Source of the DNA: Amphirosellinia nigrospora
Lineage: Eukaryota > Ascomycota > Sordariomycetes > Xylariales > Xylariaceae
Direction: 5' to 3'
Assembly: GCA_004123355.1 (NCBI GenBank)
Contig: SCHM01000007.1
Location: 62,001 to 126,000 of the forward strand
Length of the DNA stretch: 64,000 nt
This document shows, piece after piece, positions 54,396 to 64,000 of the stretch. How positions within the stretch are numbered: the stretch's first letter is position 1; each line of letters starts with the position of its first letter. The notes beneath the pieces are model-generated. The model worked only from the letters and a program-made list of their open reading frames with translations. It had not been told where the DNA came from and made no database searches. Position numbers and translations under genes: made by a program.

Positions 54396-55724
54396 GTGAA
54401 CCATCCCAACATTGGCAAGAAGAAGGAAGGCCGCGACGAGACATCCTCTTCAAGGAAAAGCCCCAACGAGGACGAGACATCTTCGCGGCAACAGCTAAAG
54501 TCTCATCCTGGCCTAAGTTCTGCCACCCGAAGTGATCCTGATGTTATCCCCCACAAGCCGGAGATGCTGCGAACTAAGCGCACACGGCCGAGTCTTACCG
54601 ACGGCGACCGACCTAACCTTACTGATAGCGACCGAGCCAGCTCTGCCGACGTATCCATGTCGACGGCGCTGCTTTTGATTGAATCGATCGAACGCGATAG
54701 CGAACCGCTGGACGGCGCTATATAATCGGAACACGGGCGAAGCGGGCAAAAGTGATAGCTAGGGCCGTTAGCGATCTTGCGATAGCTAGGCCGGTTCATA
54801 ACTTGGCCGGCGAGGATGAGAGTTACTGTTATCTTTGTGAGCAAGACCTTGAAGGCAAAGGGGTTCATCGGGCAACGATTGTTCTGTCGTTATTTGTCCA
54901 GAGTGCGCGCCTAACACCCCGTTGCTTCACCTCAATCATACATTCGAGGGCCTGCTAGGGATCTCTACTCCTGATAACGTCCGGGGAGTAGAGGCGGAAC
55001 TCCTAGCAACCAGGATCAGGCGAGAAGAGGCAGCTCTGTGCAGACAGAGTCTATTTGTGCCTAGTCTCCTCGGGTTATGTACTATTGCAAGTTCTGTGGG
55101 GGCGGACTGGACATACGATTCGAGTGTGGGCTCTGTGCTATTAATCTTTGTGCTGATTGCCTTGAGCTACATCCCAACCAACACCCAGTTCAAGACATCT
55201 CTTGTGGTACGCCAGAGCTTGACGAGCTTGACGATATTAACGACGAGGGCTTCGATGGGGACTTGGACGGCGGCTTCCTAAGTAGTGAGGATGATAGTCT
55301 CCACAAGATCAAAGGTGCACGTGATAACTTGTCTGGATCGGAGAAACCCCACGTCCTGCTACAATACACGGACGATGAAACCGACGAATTGGTCGATGAC
55401 TCCAGTGATGACGGTGGTGACGAAGAACCCCTTGTGTACATTAGTCGCTTGGCGCGTCACTCTCCGAAGTCCCTGGCGAGCCTGGGTTTCTCACGGACAA
55501 CGCCGAGTTCCCTCTCACGACACAAAATATCCCAACAACGGCGGCCCGGCTCCGGAACGATTTCTAGAAGACAAGTTATCCAGTTTATGCAGAAAACCAG
55601 GAATATGCTTGGAATGATGGAGACCTTCCTCGCATTCAGTCCAGCATGCTACAAGATAAACCAACCCACAGCCAGCACACTACTCGCAATCAGAGGAACT
55701 CGACTCGTACCCACAGGAACTTAA
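54396..55724 (+). CDS. Hypothetical Cys-rich (ZZ-like) protein, frame-disrupted
   Basis: A first segment (54396-54725) is hydrophilic with Asp/Arg repeats (LTDGDRPNLTDSDRAS). After frame changes, a double zinc-binding pattern appears: YCYLCEQDLEG with Cys pairs, then YYCKFCGGGLDIRFECGLC and NLCADCLELHPNQHPVQ (55077-55200), resembling ZZ or RING-type cross-brace fingers. The C-terminal region is acidic (DDETDELVDDSSDDGGDEE). The C-terminal end is split over frames. No specific family or function can be named. Confidence 0.45.
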
Positions 55725-56446
55725 CTCGCACTCATCGTCCACGCCATGTTTGAAGCGCATGAGAGTGAAGGAGAAGAGAGTCAAGTTAATAACAATAGAA
55801 GGAATGGGGTAAGGTCTGGTTGTGACCGAGATCTTCTTAATTTTACATCTCCAGAGTCAGATGCTGCACCTGTAGCTTGTAAGAGAGCCCCTCATACTAA
55901 CCGCCGTTGGCTTCCCCAAGATAAACAACAGCCGAAGGAGCTAAAGAACCAGGGGTTTCAGACAAGCAGATTGGGGTGAAGATGCATCGCAGTACTGGAG
56001 GAAACAGCAAATGGGGGTACACTAGTTCCGAATCGAAATGTCGCGCCCCACCACACTTTCTGTGGTGTGTGTGTCATTTTGGGAAACACACGACAATAGC
56101 ATTTTTTATCTGTAAATCAACACAATTAGCATTCAATCACTCAAAAACACGTTTTCTAGCTCGAAACCGCGATTCCTGTGTATCTAGAGCCCTTGCAGCC
56201 CTCGAAAACAGCGTTTTTGGTGTTATTAGCCTCAAAACAGCGTTTTCTGCGCCCTCGCAGCCCTCGAACACGCGTTTTCCGTGCCAATAGCCTCGAAACA
56301 GCGATTTCTACGCCAGTAGCCTCATATCAGCGATTTCCATGCCCTCGTAGCCCTCGCAGCCCTCGAATACGCGTTTTACGTACCAGTAGCCTCAGATCTG
56401 CGTTTTCTGTGCCCTTGAAGCCCTCGAAGCCCTCGAACCCCTCAAA

Positions 56447-57449
56447 ATGGCAACGAAGCCTCGTTTAACACCACTCCAACGAGCGAATATACTAGCCATG
56501 ATTATCGAAGGTGACGAATCGAATTCCGAGATCGCTGACTGGTTTGGCTGCAACGTAAGGACTGTGCAGCGTTATCGAAGGCAATACGACCTTCAAGGCC
56601 ATACCGAGTGGTTTTCGAAGTCACAGAGTCGATACAACGCGCTGAGGCTATTCCCGTGGGCCCTGGAGATGTTGATCGAGGAGTTAGAAATCCACCCCGA
56701 TCTATACCTTGATGAAATGCAGTGGTTTCTGGCAACTCAGTGTGATGTATACGTAGCTATACAAACGATCTCTGATCAGTTAAAAAAAGTCGATTGGTCA
56801 CGAAAAAAGCTGAAGATCAAGGCAGCACAACGAGACCCCATGAAACGGCTGTTTTATACCTATCAGATCGGAGGCTTCACCGCCGATATGTTCGTTTTTG
56901 TTGACGAATCTGGTGTTGATAAAAGAGATATAAACCGTCGATATGGCTGGGCACCTAAAGGTCACACTCCCTTCACTTCGAAGCTGTTAAAACGAGGCAA
57001 CCGATTCAATATATTGCCTGCAATCACTGTAGATGGTATATTAGACGAGGCAACGCTTATATCAAGGCTCAACCAACGCAGAAGGCTTCGAAATCTGGCT
57101 TCGAGAGAAGGTGTTGCCTCTGATGAACCCGTTTCCTGGGCCTCGGTCAGTCCTCGTGATGGATAACGCTAGTTTCCATCACTCTGCGGCTATATATGAG
57201 TCAGAAGCACACGGAATCAAGCTACAGTACTTACCTCCGTACTCACCTGATTTTAACCCTATTGGGGCCTTTTTTGGTATGTTGAAGGCGTATATAAGGC
57301 GTCACGGCAAGTGGAGAAACTGCGAATTCGCTGACGATTACGAATTTGGCGCCTTTTTACGCACTTGCGTAGAAGAAGTCGGTAAACAGAGTAACGCCAT
57401 ACGAGGGCACTTCAAGGCGGCAGGCGCCGGATATGACTTGAATTTGTAG
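56447..57449 (+). CDS. Tc1/mariner-type DDE transposase
   Basis: MATKPRLTPLQRANILAMI, a helix-turn-helix with EIADWFGCNVRTVQRYRRQY, then the DDE domain: FVDESGVDKRDINRRYGW (first Asp), SVLVMDNASFHHS (second Asp) and PPYSPDFNPIGAFFGMLK. In Tc1/mariner proteins the third catalytic residue normally follows NPI as Glu or Asp; here it is Gly. A frame change near 57085 (G2 run in AAGGCTC) separates the first 239 codons from the last 113. The enzyme excises and pastes the element at TA sites. Without the third acidic residue it may be inactive. Confidence 0.82.
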
Positions 57450-57499
57450 CTTAATTTGTATGTAACTTGAGTTATTTTTGGCGTCAATAGTCTTCATCT

Positions 57500-58974
57500 T
57501 CCGTGCCTGGCGTTGCACCTGATCTCCAGCGCCTGTCATCATCTTCGGTATCGTCATCGTCAGTTACTTCGATCGGGGGAGGGCTCTATACCGGTTGGAG
57601 CAGCGAGTCAGGTAAAATTGGGGGGATATGCTCGTTACGGAAGGTGAAACTGCTACAAATGACGTCAGTGATGCTGTTTTTACGCGATCTGCTTAGTTAC
57701 TCGTTGCCTGTGATGGCCTCGGCGATGCCATCGATGGGGTCTGTGTGCGTAGTAATCGCTCGATACCATCATTTTTGCCTATTTGGGATTCGAATTTAAC
57801 CTCTGCCTTCAAAAAAGCAGTGCAAAAGAGACGTAACTGCGTATATACGCCTTCAGGCACTCTGTGGAACTCGAACCAGGAAGCAGGCAGTGCGCGGATA
57901 TCGTCAGGATCGGTGTTCTGTGCGTCTGGCCCTACTTTTAGGGCCGTAAACGCATCCCACTATACGTTATATTGCTTCGAGAACGGCTTGAGTAGGTCAG
58001 CACGTAGATGTCGGCGGTCTGTATCCATTTTTGGAGGCGACGAGCTTCTGATCGGCAGGTTCAACGACTCCGCGCGTGCCTGTGGCGCTGAAGATGATGC
58101 CGTCCGAGGAAGTTGATATGCCTGTGGCTCCGTGAAACCGCTATAGAGAGTACTTGCGTGACGAGCCTCGGAAGGCACCTGTCGGCTAGACTCACCGCCA
58201 GTTACGCCTCGCCATCGGTGGTTTTCCTGATAAGGATGGCCCTTGTACTATACCTCAAGAAGGCTGTTGATGGCCTGACCTGGCAGCGATGGCGGCATCT
58301 ATTATCTCTGGGCCGAGATAGATGTGGGAGTTGCCTGTATTTGATAGATTCACGTCAACAGCGTTGCTTTTGTGCCGTTTGAGTGGCCTCGAGGGCCTCA
58401 CACCACTCAAAACGGCACTCTGTATCTATTGTGAGTCATGTCCAGCTTCAGAAACAGCTTCCTGCCACTCTTTTGCACTCGAATAGCCGGCTTCTCGAGC
58501 CGCTCGTGACTGCCTAAGGGTATCTAACAAGGCAGGTGGGGGTGTTTTAAAGGTAGCCTCAGCCTTTTTGATAGCAATAGACCACTTGCGGAGGATTTCC
58601 TGGTTGACGTACTGGTGGTAGGACCCCTCTATATAGCAAAAAACCACAGGATCGCCCTTGTAGTTACGGCACTGCTTCTTGATAGGGCAGGCAAGGTGCT
58701 CAGTAAGTTGAATGTATTCAGACCACCTCGTACGTGTGTTATCGTCATTTGTGAGTGGTACTGATCGTGGCATCGACTCGTGACGAGGCACTCGTGACCG
58801 GCTGCGGTGGGTGGAGGGGGTCGGAGGGGGTGGTTGTGAAGGGGATTTTCGTCTAGGAGAGAAGGGGTCATCGATTTCCAGCGAAAGAGCAGGTGTTTGA
58901 GAGGCAGGATCGCGATTTATATGTGGCGTAGGTGTTGAGAAAGATGGTGTTGCACTCTGCAGAGCTTGTAACAT
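57500..58974 (-). CDS. Accessory ORF of the mariner-like element, antisense, unknown
   Basis: Minus strand. The first part (58974-58426) is Pro/Ser-rich then reads WSEYIQLTEHLACPIKKQCR, VVFCYIEGSYHQYVNQEILR and KWSIAIKKAEATFK. Downstream open sequence includes PRTASSSAPQARAESLNLPI, DRRHLRADLLKPFSKQYNV, then a TAG (near 57960) and WDAFTALKVGPDAQ, which could be a second exon or frame. I recognise no domain. Its position inside the TIRs ties it to the element. Confidence 0.45.
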
Positions 58975-59473
58975 GGTTACTTTCTGTTCATGAACTATAT
59001 TAGTTTATCATACTATCGTGGGGGTGTAGCTGTGTCTATAACTACACCAAATTTTGGTGGGGGCTGTGACAGTATTTCAGATACGCAATAGTACCCCTCA
59101 TATTTATACATAAGTATGTTGTTATGAAGTGCTATATATTGCAACTATTACAGCTGCTACGATACCCACCAAATTTTGGTGTGTATTGTAGCAGATGTAG
59201 TAGTTACTGGTAGATATATGATGCAACGATTCATATTGACTTGACTTGCCGCTGGAGACTTCCCTTTCGTGCCTACTGGCGTGCCCGGCATCGTTTTTTT
59301 AGTGTTTTCGACCTTTTATAAGTACTGAATAGATACAAATATCGATTTCGAGGACTCTAGGGTATCGGCGATCTCTGTACCATCAATAAACACGAGGATA
59401 TCACTTGCCCTAGGCTCTAACGTTGTTGAATACGGAGGTACTTGCCTGGAGGCTCGAAGACCTGACTCGATTT

Positions 59474-60106
59474 CTACGCTGACGGCACGCGAAGTGGCTT
59501 GGTCAGAGTAATATAGTGATATATGCTTACGAACAGCAGCTGATATCTCGTCTTCGAATTCGTCAAATTCTCCCCTGTGTGCCTTGTTGATGTGATAGGT
59601 AAGCTCATCTGCGTCAGAAACCGTGATTGTATAGCGTTTTTATATAAGTAAGTCTTCGAGACCTTCCATCCCAGTAACACCTTCCCTACCCTCAACATAT
59701 CAACTTTTAGAGGAAAAAACGATGATATCGAAGGTGACGATGGTGGCAGAGGTGGCGATGGCGATCGAGATACTGCATCGGAGACCTCGAGGGCTTCGGA
59801 GGCTTCGGAGGCTTCGAGATCAACAACAACAGCAGGTGAAGAGGTGTTATCTTCGACGTCGGCAGGTTGCTTACGGTGCCGGCCACGTACAGATGCTTGT
59901 TTTTGGGGGGTCTTTTTTGGTGTTTCGATGGGTGTAGGGTTAGCCCTGGACCTACTCCTTCTCTTACTACTGGTGGCTCGTCTGGCAACCGCGGCTTTAT
60001 GCGAGCCGTTGTTGCGTTTATTGCTGTTATCAGCACTATCATCATCTTCCCTTGGTGGTGACTGCGAAGGTTCCGTGTGACTCCCTGTGTTATCGTGAGA
60101 AAACAC
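59474..60106 (-). CDS. Second accessory ORF of the mariner-like element, low complexity
   Basis: 210 codons on the minus strand, starting MFSHDNTGSHTEPSQSPP. Basic and Ser/Pro-rich (SKRRSRSRANPTPIETPKKT), a Glu/Ala repeat (EASEASEALEVSDAV), then a Pro/Ser run. It may be the 5' exon of the same antisense gene as 57500-58974. No function can be given. Confidence 0.4.
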   Translation of the reverse strand: MFSHDNTGSHTEPSQSPPREDDDSADNSNKRNNGSHKAAVARRATSSKRRSRSRANPTPIETPKKTPQKQASVRGRHRKQPADVEDNTSSPAVVVDLEASEASEALEVSDAVSRSPSPPLPPSSPSISSFFPLKVDMLRVGKVLLGWKVSKTYLYKNAIQSRFLTQMSLPITSTRHTGENLTNSKTRYQLLFVSIYHYITLTKPLRVPSA

Positions 60107-60385
60107 GCGTTTTCTGGCTAATATCGTGCTTACGCAGATTCAACAGTAATCCGGCGGCTTCTGTGGCTTTTGGGGTACTAGGCCTGTTTTTCGAGGCTTT
60201 TCTAGGCATCTCTGCGCTTCAAAACATCAAAAAATGCTATTTTCAACACAAAAATGGGCTTCAACTAATGTTTATTGTGTGGTTTACAGATGGAAAATGC
60301 TATTGTCGGTGTGTTTCCCAAAATGACACACACACACCACAGAACGTGTGGGTGCAGCGCGACATTTCGATTTGGAACTAGTGTA

Positions 60386-61623
60386 GTCTGAATCGACAGA
60401 TTGTAGATTGTAAAACTTAATAATTAAGGATGTTACTCTTGTCTTATTTAACGCCAAAGGACTATGTAACAGCAGACATTGCAACTGCTTCAGGATCAGA
60501 AAGACTTATTTATTCCTATTGATTATGTTAAACAATATTGCGTTCAGGTTGCTGTCATGGAGGAACTGTAAGGCAAGGATTTCATAGACAGCAGCTACAA
60601 CAAAGAATTCAAAATCCACGAATACATACCAGATTAAATCAACAACTTCATAGCTACCGACGAGGCAGATAAGTACTTCATATGAACTAAGACCCAGGAT
60701 ATTACTAACCACATCAGCTGTCACCTCTTGAGGCAGGGCGGGTGACCTCAGCCATTTTACCAGGGGGTAATGTAATAAATAGACCATATGAGATTATAGA
60801 AGATATATAGTTCTGGAGGAAGTAAGAGGGAATAAAAATAAGGGGGGCAAAGGGGCTCAAGCATTGGAAAAACAGGGGATGGCATGGTTCTTTTTCCTTC
60901 ACACACATGCGAATTTGGTGTCAATACAGTCTGTTTTTCATGATCAAGCAGTTCCCCTTGAGCTGTTGTGAAATTTCTATTTGAATGGATGAGTAAATGA
61001 AGGGTTACCTCCATTCGCAAGTATCCGACGAACTGACGGGTGCCCGGCCCGTTTTACTATGATAAAATTGGTGTCAAGGGCAGCGACTGCAAGAATAGCC
61101 ATCACCTTTCCTATAGATCCCTTACTTCCTTCAGCATCTAGATGCGTACTCGGCAATCTGCCATTTCTTTTGTTTAATCTAGTGTAAGGACCTTAGGTCT
61201 CTGAATACCCCTATAACTTAAAATACATCGAGTCCTCGTAGAGCGTAGACAGATACGTAAGATTTAACAAGAGGACAGATCTCTTTTACTCTATATATTA
61301 TTCCCCTGTCTTTTTTTCTTGTAGCATGTTTATATTCCGTTGTGTTATGGACCCTGTGTATATAGGTAATAAACTTTTGTTGTAGCGCGCGGGTCCCTGA
61401 ATACCTCTGTTGAACTAGTTACTGCTAACTACACCCACACAAAGCCTCTTTGTGACATACCATTCTGAATTCCGAGTCTTTCTTCCCAGCGCAACCGATT
61501 ACAAGACAAATTGCGTTGTTTTCTCCGCGATTGTGATGACTGTGGCCTACTTCCGATCGCGTTCTGTTTGAGTCCAAATCCCATGGACATCTTGAGAATG
61601 ACGCTGAAGATGTTTCTTATTAA
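60386..61623. other. Intergenic, about 1.2 kb
   Basis: Minus-strand open frames (60506-60787, 60714-60908, 60757-61020) overlap and have no recognisable domain; one is hydrophobic and AT-rich. No element edges were found. Confidence 0.4.
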
Positions 61624-63940
61624 TCATAATAAAGTTAGGACAGACAGGACACTGGTCCTGTCATCTGGTCCTATCTTAGATAGATGCTGTCTTCGAAAGT
61701 GTTTTGTGAGATCGTTGGGGCTGTAGAAACTCCGACAGTAGTTACTCATCTTCGGGTTATCTGGCGTAAAAAGCGCGAGAGCTTTCCCGACGCAGATAAA
61801 GCACCTAAAAAGCTTCTCGTCCGGAGACTTGACATATACCGACTGTTTTAACGACTCTACCGGACTGCAATACTCGAAGTTAGTTACTACCACTCTCAGC
61901 ATTATAGCAGGCATGTTGGTTCCGCGGATTGCTCACTTTTTCTCTTTTACTTCGACCGGTATAAGGGGTTGAATTAACCCAACGACGCCCGTTGGCATTG
62001 GTTTCTCGATGCTGCAGTATGTGACTATGGCATTGATAGCCGCTGTGCGCCGCTGACGTTGCGTTGGGAGGTCACAGATCAAAGACGCTGTCAGTGCTTC
62101 TACGAGTCTTTCGTGGCTATGGCCCATAGGACGTATGAGGCGGTTGTCCTCATGAGGAGCGAAGCCTGCCCCTTGGACCTGGTGCTCAATGTCTTCTACT
62201 GCCTGATTTTCAGTCCATTCCCGACGAATGGTGCTAATTACCCCTCAGAGTTAGTTGTCATTCTAACGTAATAGCAATAGTTCCATGAATTACTCACGCT
62301 AATAGGTCCCTTGCTGTCTTCTTCTTTGCCGCGTGTAGTTCAGAGCGGGCCTTTGTGTACAATGGTGTTCTCTGTTTGATCTTTTGAAATTCTCCGCCGT
62401 CCTTACGATTTTAGGATGTTGCTGGAAAGATTAAGATTATTCGGCGGTCAGGTATACCGGTCGGCGGCTGCTTCGGGACGAGCCATAACTAATTGCCTCT
62501 TGAAGGAGAGCTTGTTGGGGCATGCGGTCCATATGGACAGCCCAGAGATCAACACAAACGTTGCAACTTAAATAGTGTTTTTGGAACGTGTCAGAGTTAG
62601 GAGCGTGGTCGAGAATGAGGTTCCTGAGTGCATCGCTAACGGTGACTATGCAAGTGCCAAACATTGTTAGTACCTGAAAGCAGGAAGCAGAGAGGAAAAA
62701 AAGGAACGGAGACAAAATAACAACAATAGCAACAAGGCAAAAATGGCGACCGAGGAGACAAATCATAAGACATACCACTTTGGTCCAGATTGTTACCTGC
62801 CATGTACCGGAGGCTGTAGCATATCGTGTTGTGCTCAAACCCGATCAATTATCCGATCCGCTTCACCCATCCCGACTGCTGAAGTAATACTAGGTCAAGG
62901 AGTCACCACAGGTACTGTACAAGGGCACAAGGCATCCATCGTGTATATAAACAGGTCATCCCACCTATCTATCATATAGTCAAGTAGCTGAATAGTACGC
63001 TCGTATACCTTCCATTTTAGCAGGTTATGAGCCCGATTAGCTCAGTGGGTTGAGCGTCGACTTAGTTAGAGCCTCTTGGCACAAAAGCAGCGGATTATCA
63101 CCTCCACCTTATCCACTCAGATTGTACAGGCCAAAGAGCCACGGGTTCGATCCCCAGTAGCGGCAGTAGATGAGACGCAGTGACGTCCACCTGCACGCAC
63201 GAAAAATGCGTTCGTACAGCTGGAGGGGGAGTGTTGAAATACTGCTTTGCCGAATTGAATAGTAGAGCTGAACTTTTGTTTTCATCACCGACATCGTATT
63301 CCATGCGATTGGCTTATTGGTCATGCTGTAGCCATAGCCTCCCTGTTCGGCCCTTCGAAATACGGGTACGTGATGTAGATCACGCTTAAGCGGGAGACGT
63401 AGCTCCGGCTCGCCATCATGGATCTTAACCTGCTCTAGGGCATGGGGATTATCGTTCAACCCTTCTGCCCGGAACGCCCGATGTCGGAACAGTATGCCAA
63501 GAAGAAAGACATGAGGGTTTAGATGGAAGTTCGGCTCGTAGATCATTTCTGGGATATAGAACGTTTTCGACGCTTTCGGGCCAAGACATCTTTTTGTAAA
63601 CTTAAGCGTGAATCTAATAAGTAGCCGTCTCGGCCCTTTACTCGGGTCTGTCGGATCCCGTCGTAGAGCAACCTCAATATCTCCAAAGCGCAGTTGCAGG
63701 ATCGACGCCGGCCGGGTCCCGGACCCGGCCGGCGCTAGCAGAAGAAGAAATAGGATGGCCGGAGTGCGCTGTTCGCCGAGCTTGAAAGTCTTTTCTGTTG
63801 TGCGCAAGGTGGTGTCAAGCTGGAGCTTGAGATCCTCCAAACTCATAGGGCGGTTCTCTCGCTTATCGGACCTAAGCTTGTGGACCGCGCACAGCTTTGC
63901 AATTGCCTTTGATCTGTCAGTATATGTAGAGTAGTGGATA
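61624..63940 (-). pseudogene. DUF3435 tyrosine recombinase (Starship-captain family), copy 1, split by a SINE
   Basis: Minus strand, starting upstream of 63846. The family's first catalytic block is clear (GSGTRPASILQLRFGDIEVA), followed by RFTLKFTKRC (Lys region) and NLNPHVFLLGILF-type sequence. After the SINE at 63031-63284 the protein resumes with YSLRYMAGNNLDQS (Arg), ALRNLILDHAPNSDTFQKHY (His/Tyr region), RQRRTAAINAIVTYC and a C-terminal C2H2-like finger (FRCFICVGKAL, DLTKHFRRQHL). R-K-R-H-Y-type catalytic positions appear present, but the frame is broken by the SINE and small shifts. Such recombinases mobilise Starships; here it faces leftward, into this window. Confidence 0.75.
63031..63284 (+). 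mobile_element. tRNA-derived SINE-like element
   Basis: Starts GCCCGATTAGCTCAGTGGGT, a good RNA polymerase III A box with tRNA D-arm, and has a B box GGTTCGATCCC at 63144-63154, about 105 bases downstream. The region between is longer than a tRNA, and the acceptor stem does not pair, so it is not a working tRNA gene. A tRNA-unrelated body ends in ACTTTTGTTTTCA. The last 51 bases recur at 40192-40244 as an independent insertion, which defines the 3' end of a mobile unit of about 254 bases. Confidence 0.7.
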
Positions 63941-64000
63941 AGATGCGGGAAGTGCTATATAAGGATGGGGAAGATAGATGACAGATGATGGAGATGGACG

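Larger units (their letters stand above)
56018..60385 (+). mobile_element. Tc1/mariner-superfamily transposon with long TIRs and accessory ORFs (56020-60383)
   Basis: A 4,364-base element bounded by TA on both sides. Its ends are CACTAGTTCC and GGAACTAGTG, and the inverted repeats extend about 95 bases each (including ATGTCGCG and GTCATTTTGGGAAACACAC). It carries a DDE transposase on the plus strand and two groups of open frames on the minus strand. The size is larger than a minimal mariner (about 1.3-2.3 kb) because of the accessory part. TIRs show only small differences, so the insertion is not very old. Confidence 0.85.

Noticed and set aside
63031-63165. A tRNA gene (GATTAGCTCAGTGGG with TTCGATCCC)
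   Set aside because: The A and B boxes are about 105 bases apart, the acceptor stem does not pair, and the 3' part continues into a repeat found elsewhere. It fits a SINE head better than a functional tRNA.

Overview
The window reads as an accessory region of a filamentous ascomycete chromosome, most likely a sordariomycete. Support: genes carry short GT-AG introns (about 46-120 bases) with CTAAC-like branch points; fungal-restricted families are present (DUF3328/UstYa, DUF3435, DUF7587, DUF3716, MYND and STAND proteins, the GID subunit Fyv10); and intergenic DNA is rich in GGTACCTAGGTA/GGTACTTAAG repeats. Only one clear core housekeeping gene (FYV10, 43.2-44.7 kb) is seen. The rest is natural-product-type accessory genes and transposable elements.

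Left part (0.5-11.4 kb). This looks like a ribosomally synthesised peptide (dikaritin-type RiPP) cluster: a secreted precursor with two identical 19-residue segments (520-899), two UstYa/DUF3328 oxidase-like genes (1.5-2.5 and 6.2-7.2 kb), an S10 serine carboxypeptidase (3.0-5.0 kb), an MFS transporter (8.1-9.9 kb) and an aldo-keto reductase (10.4-11.4 kb). Three more UstYa-family genes lie at 33.2-38.5 kb (two divergent), beside an ABCC-type transporter, so five UstYa-family genes sit in 38 kb.

Middle (12-32 kb). A DUF7587 fragment, a STAND/NLR N-terminal domain split by a solo LTR, a MYND-finger gene, and an intact eight-exon gene of unknown function whose seven introns all carry a TAATCGATTA-type palindrome. 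Then comes the ABCC transporter, cut inside its second P-loop by a 7.66 kb LINE flanked by a 12-base target duplication.

Right part (39-64 kb). An APH-type kinase with a SINE-tail insertion, FYV10, two Fot1/pogo relics, a gypsy gag-protease remnant, solo LTRs, two DUF3435 (Starship-captain family) relics, a 4.36 kb TA-flanked Tc1/mariner-like element with antisense accessory ORFs, and a tRNA-like SINE inside the rightmost DUF3435 gene.

Most genes, including FYV10, carry one-base frame breaks at homopolymers. This pattern suggests assembly error more than decay. A separate set of in-frame TAG codons at expected Trp or Gln positions fits RIP-like mutation. Coordinates of spliced genes are therefore approximate, and no gene is written out in repaired form.
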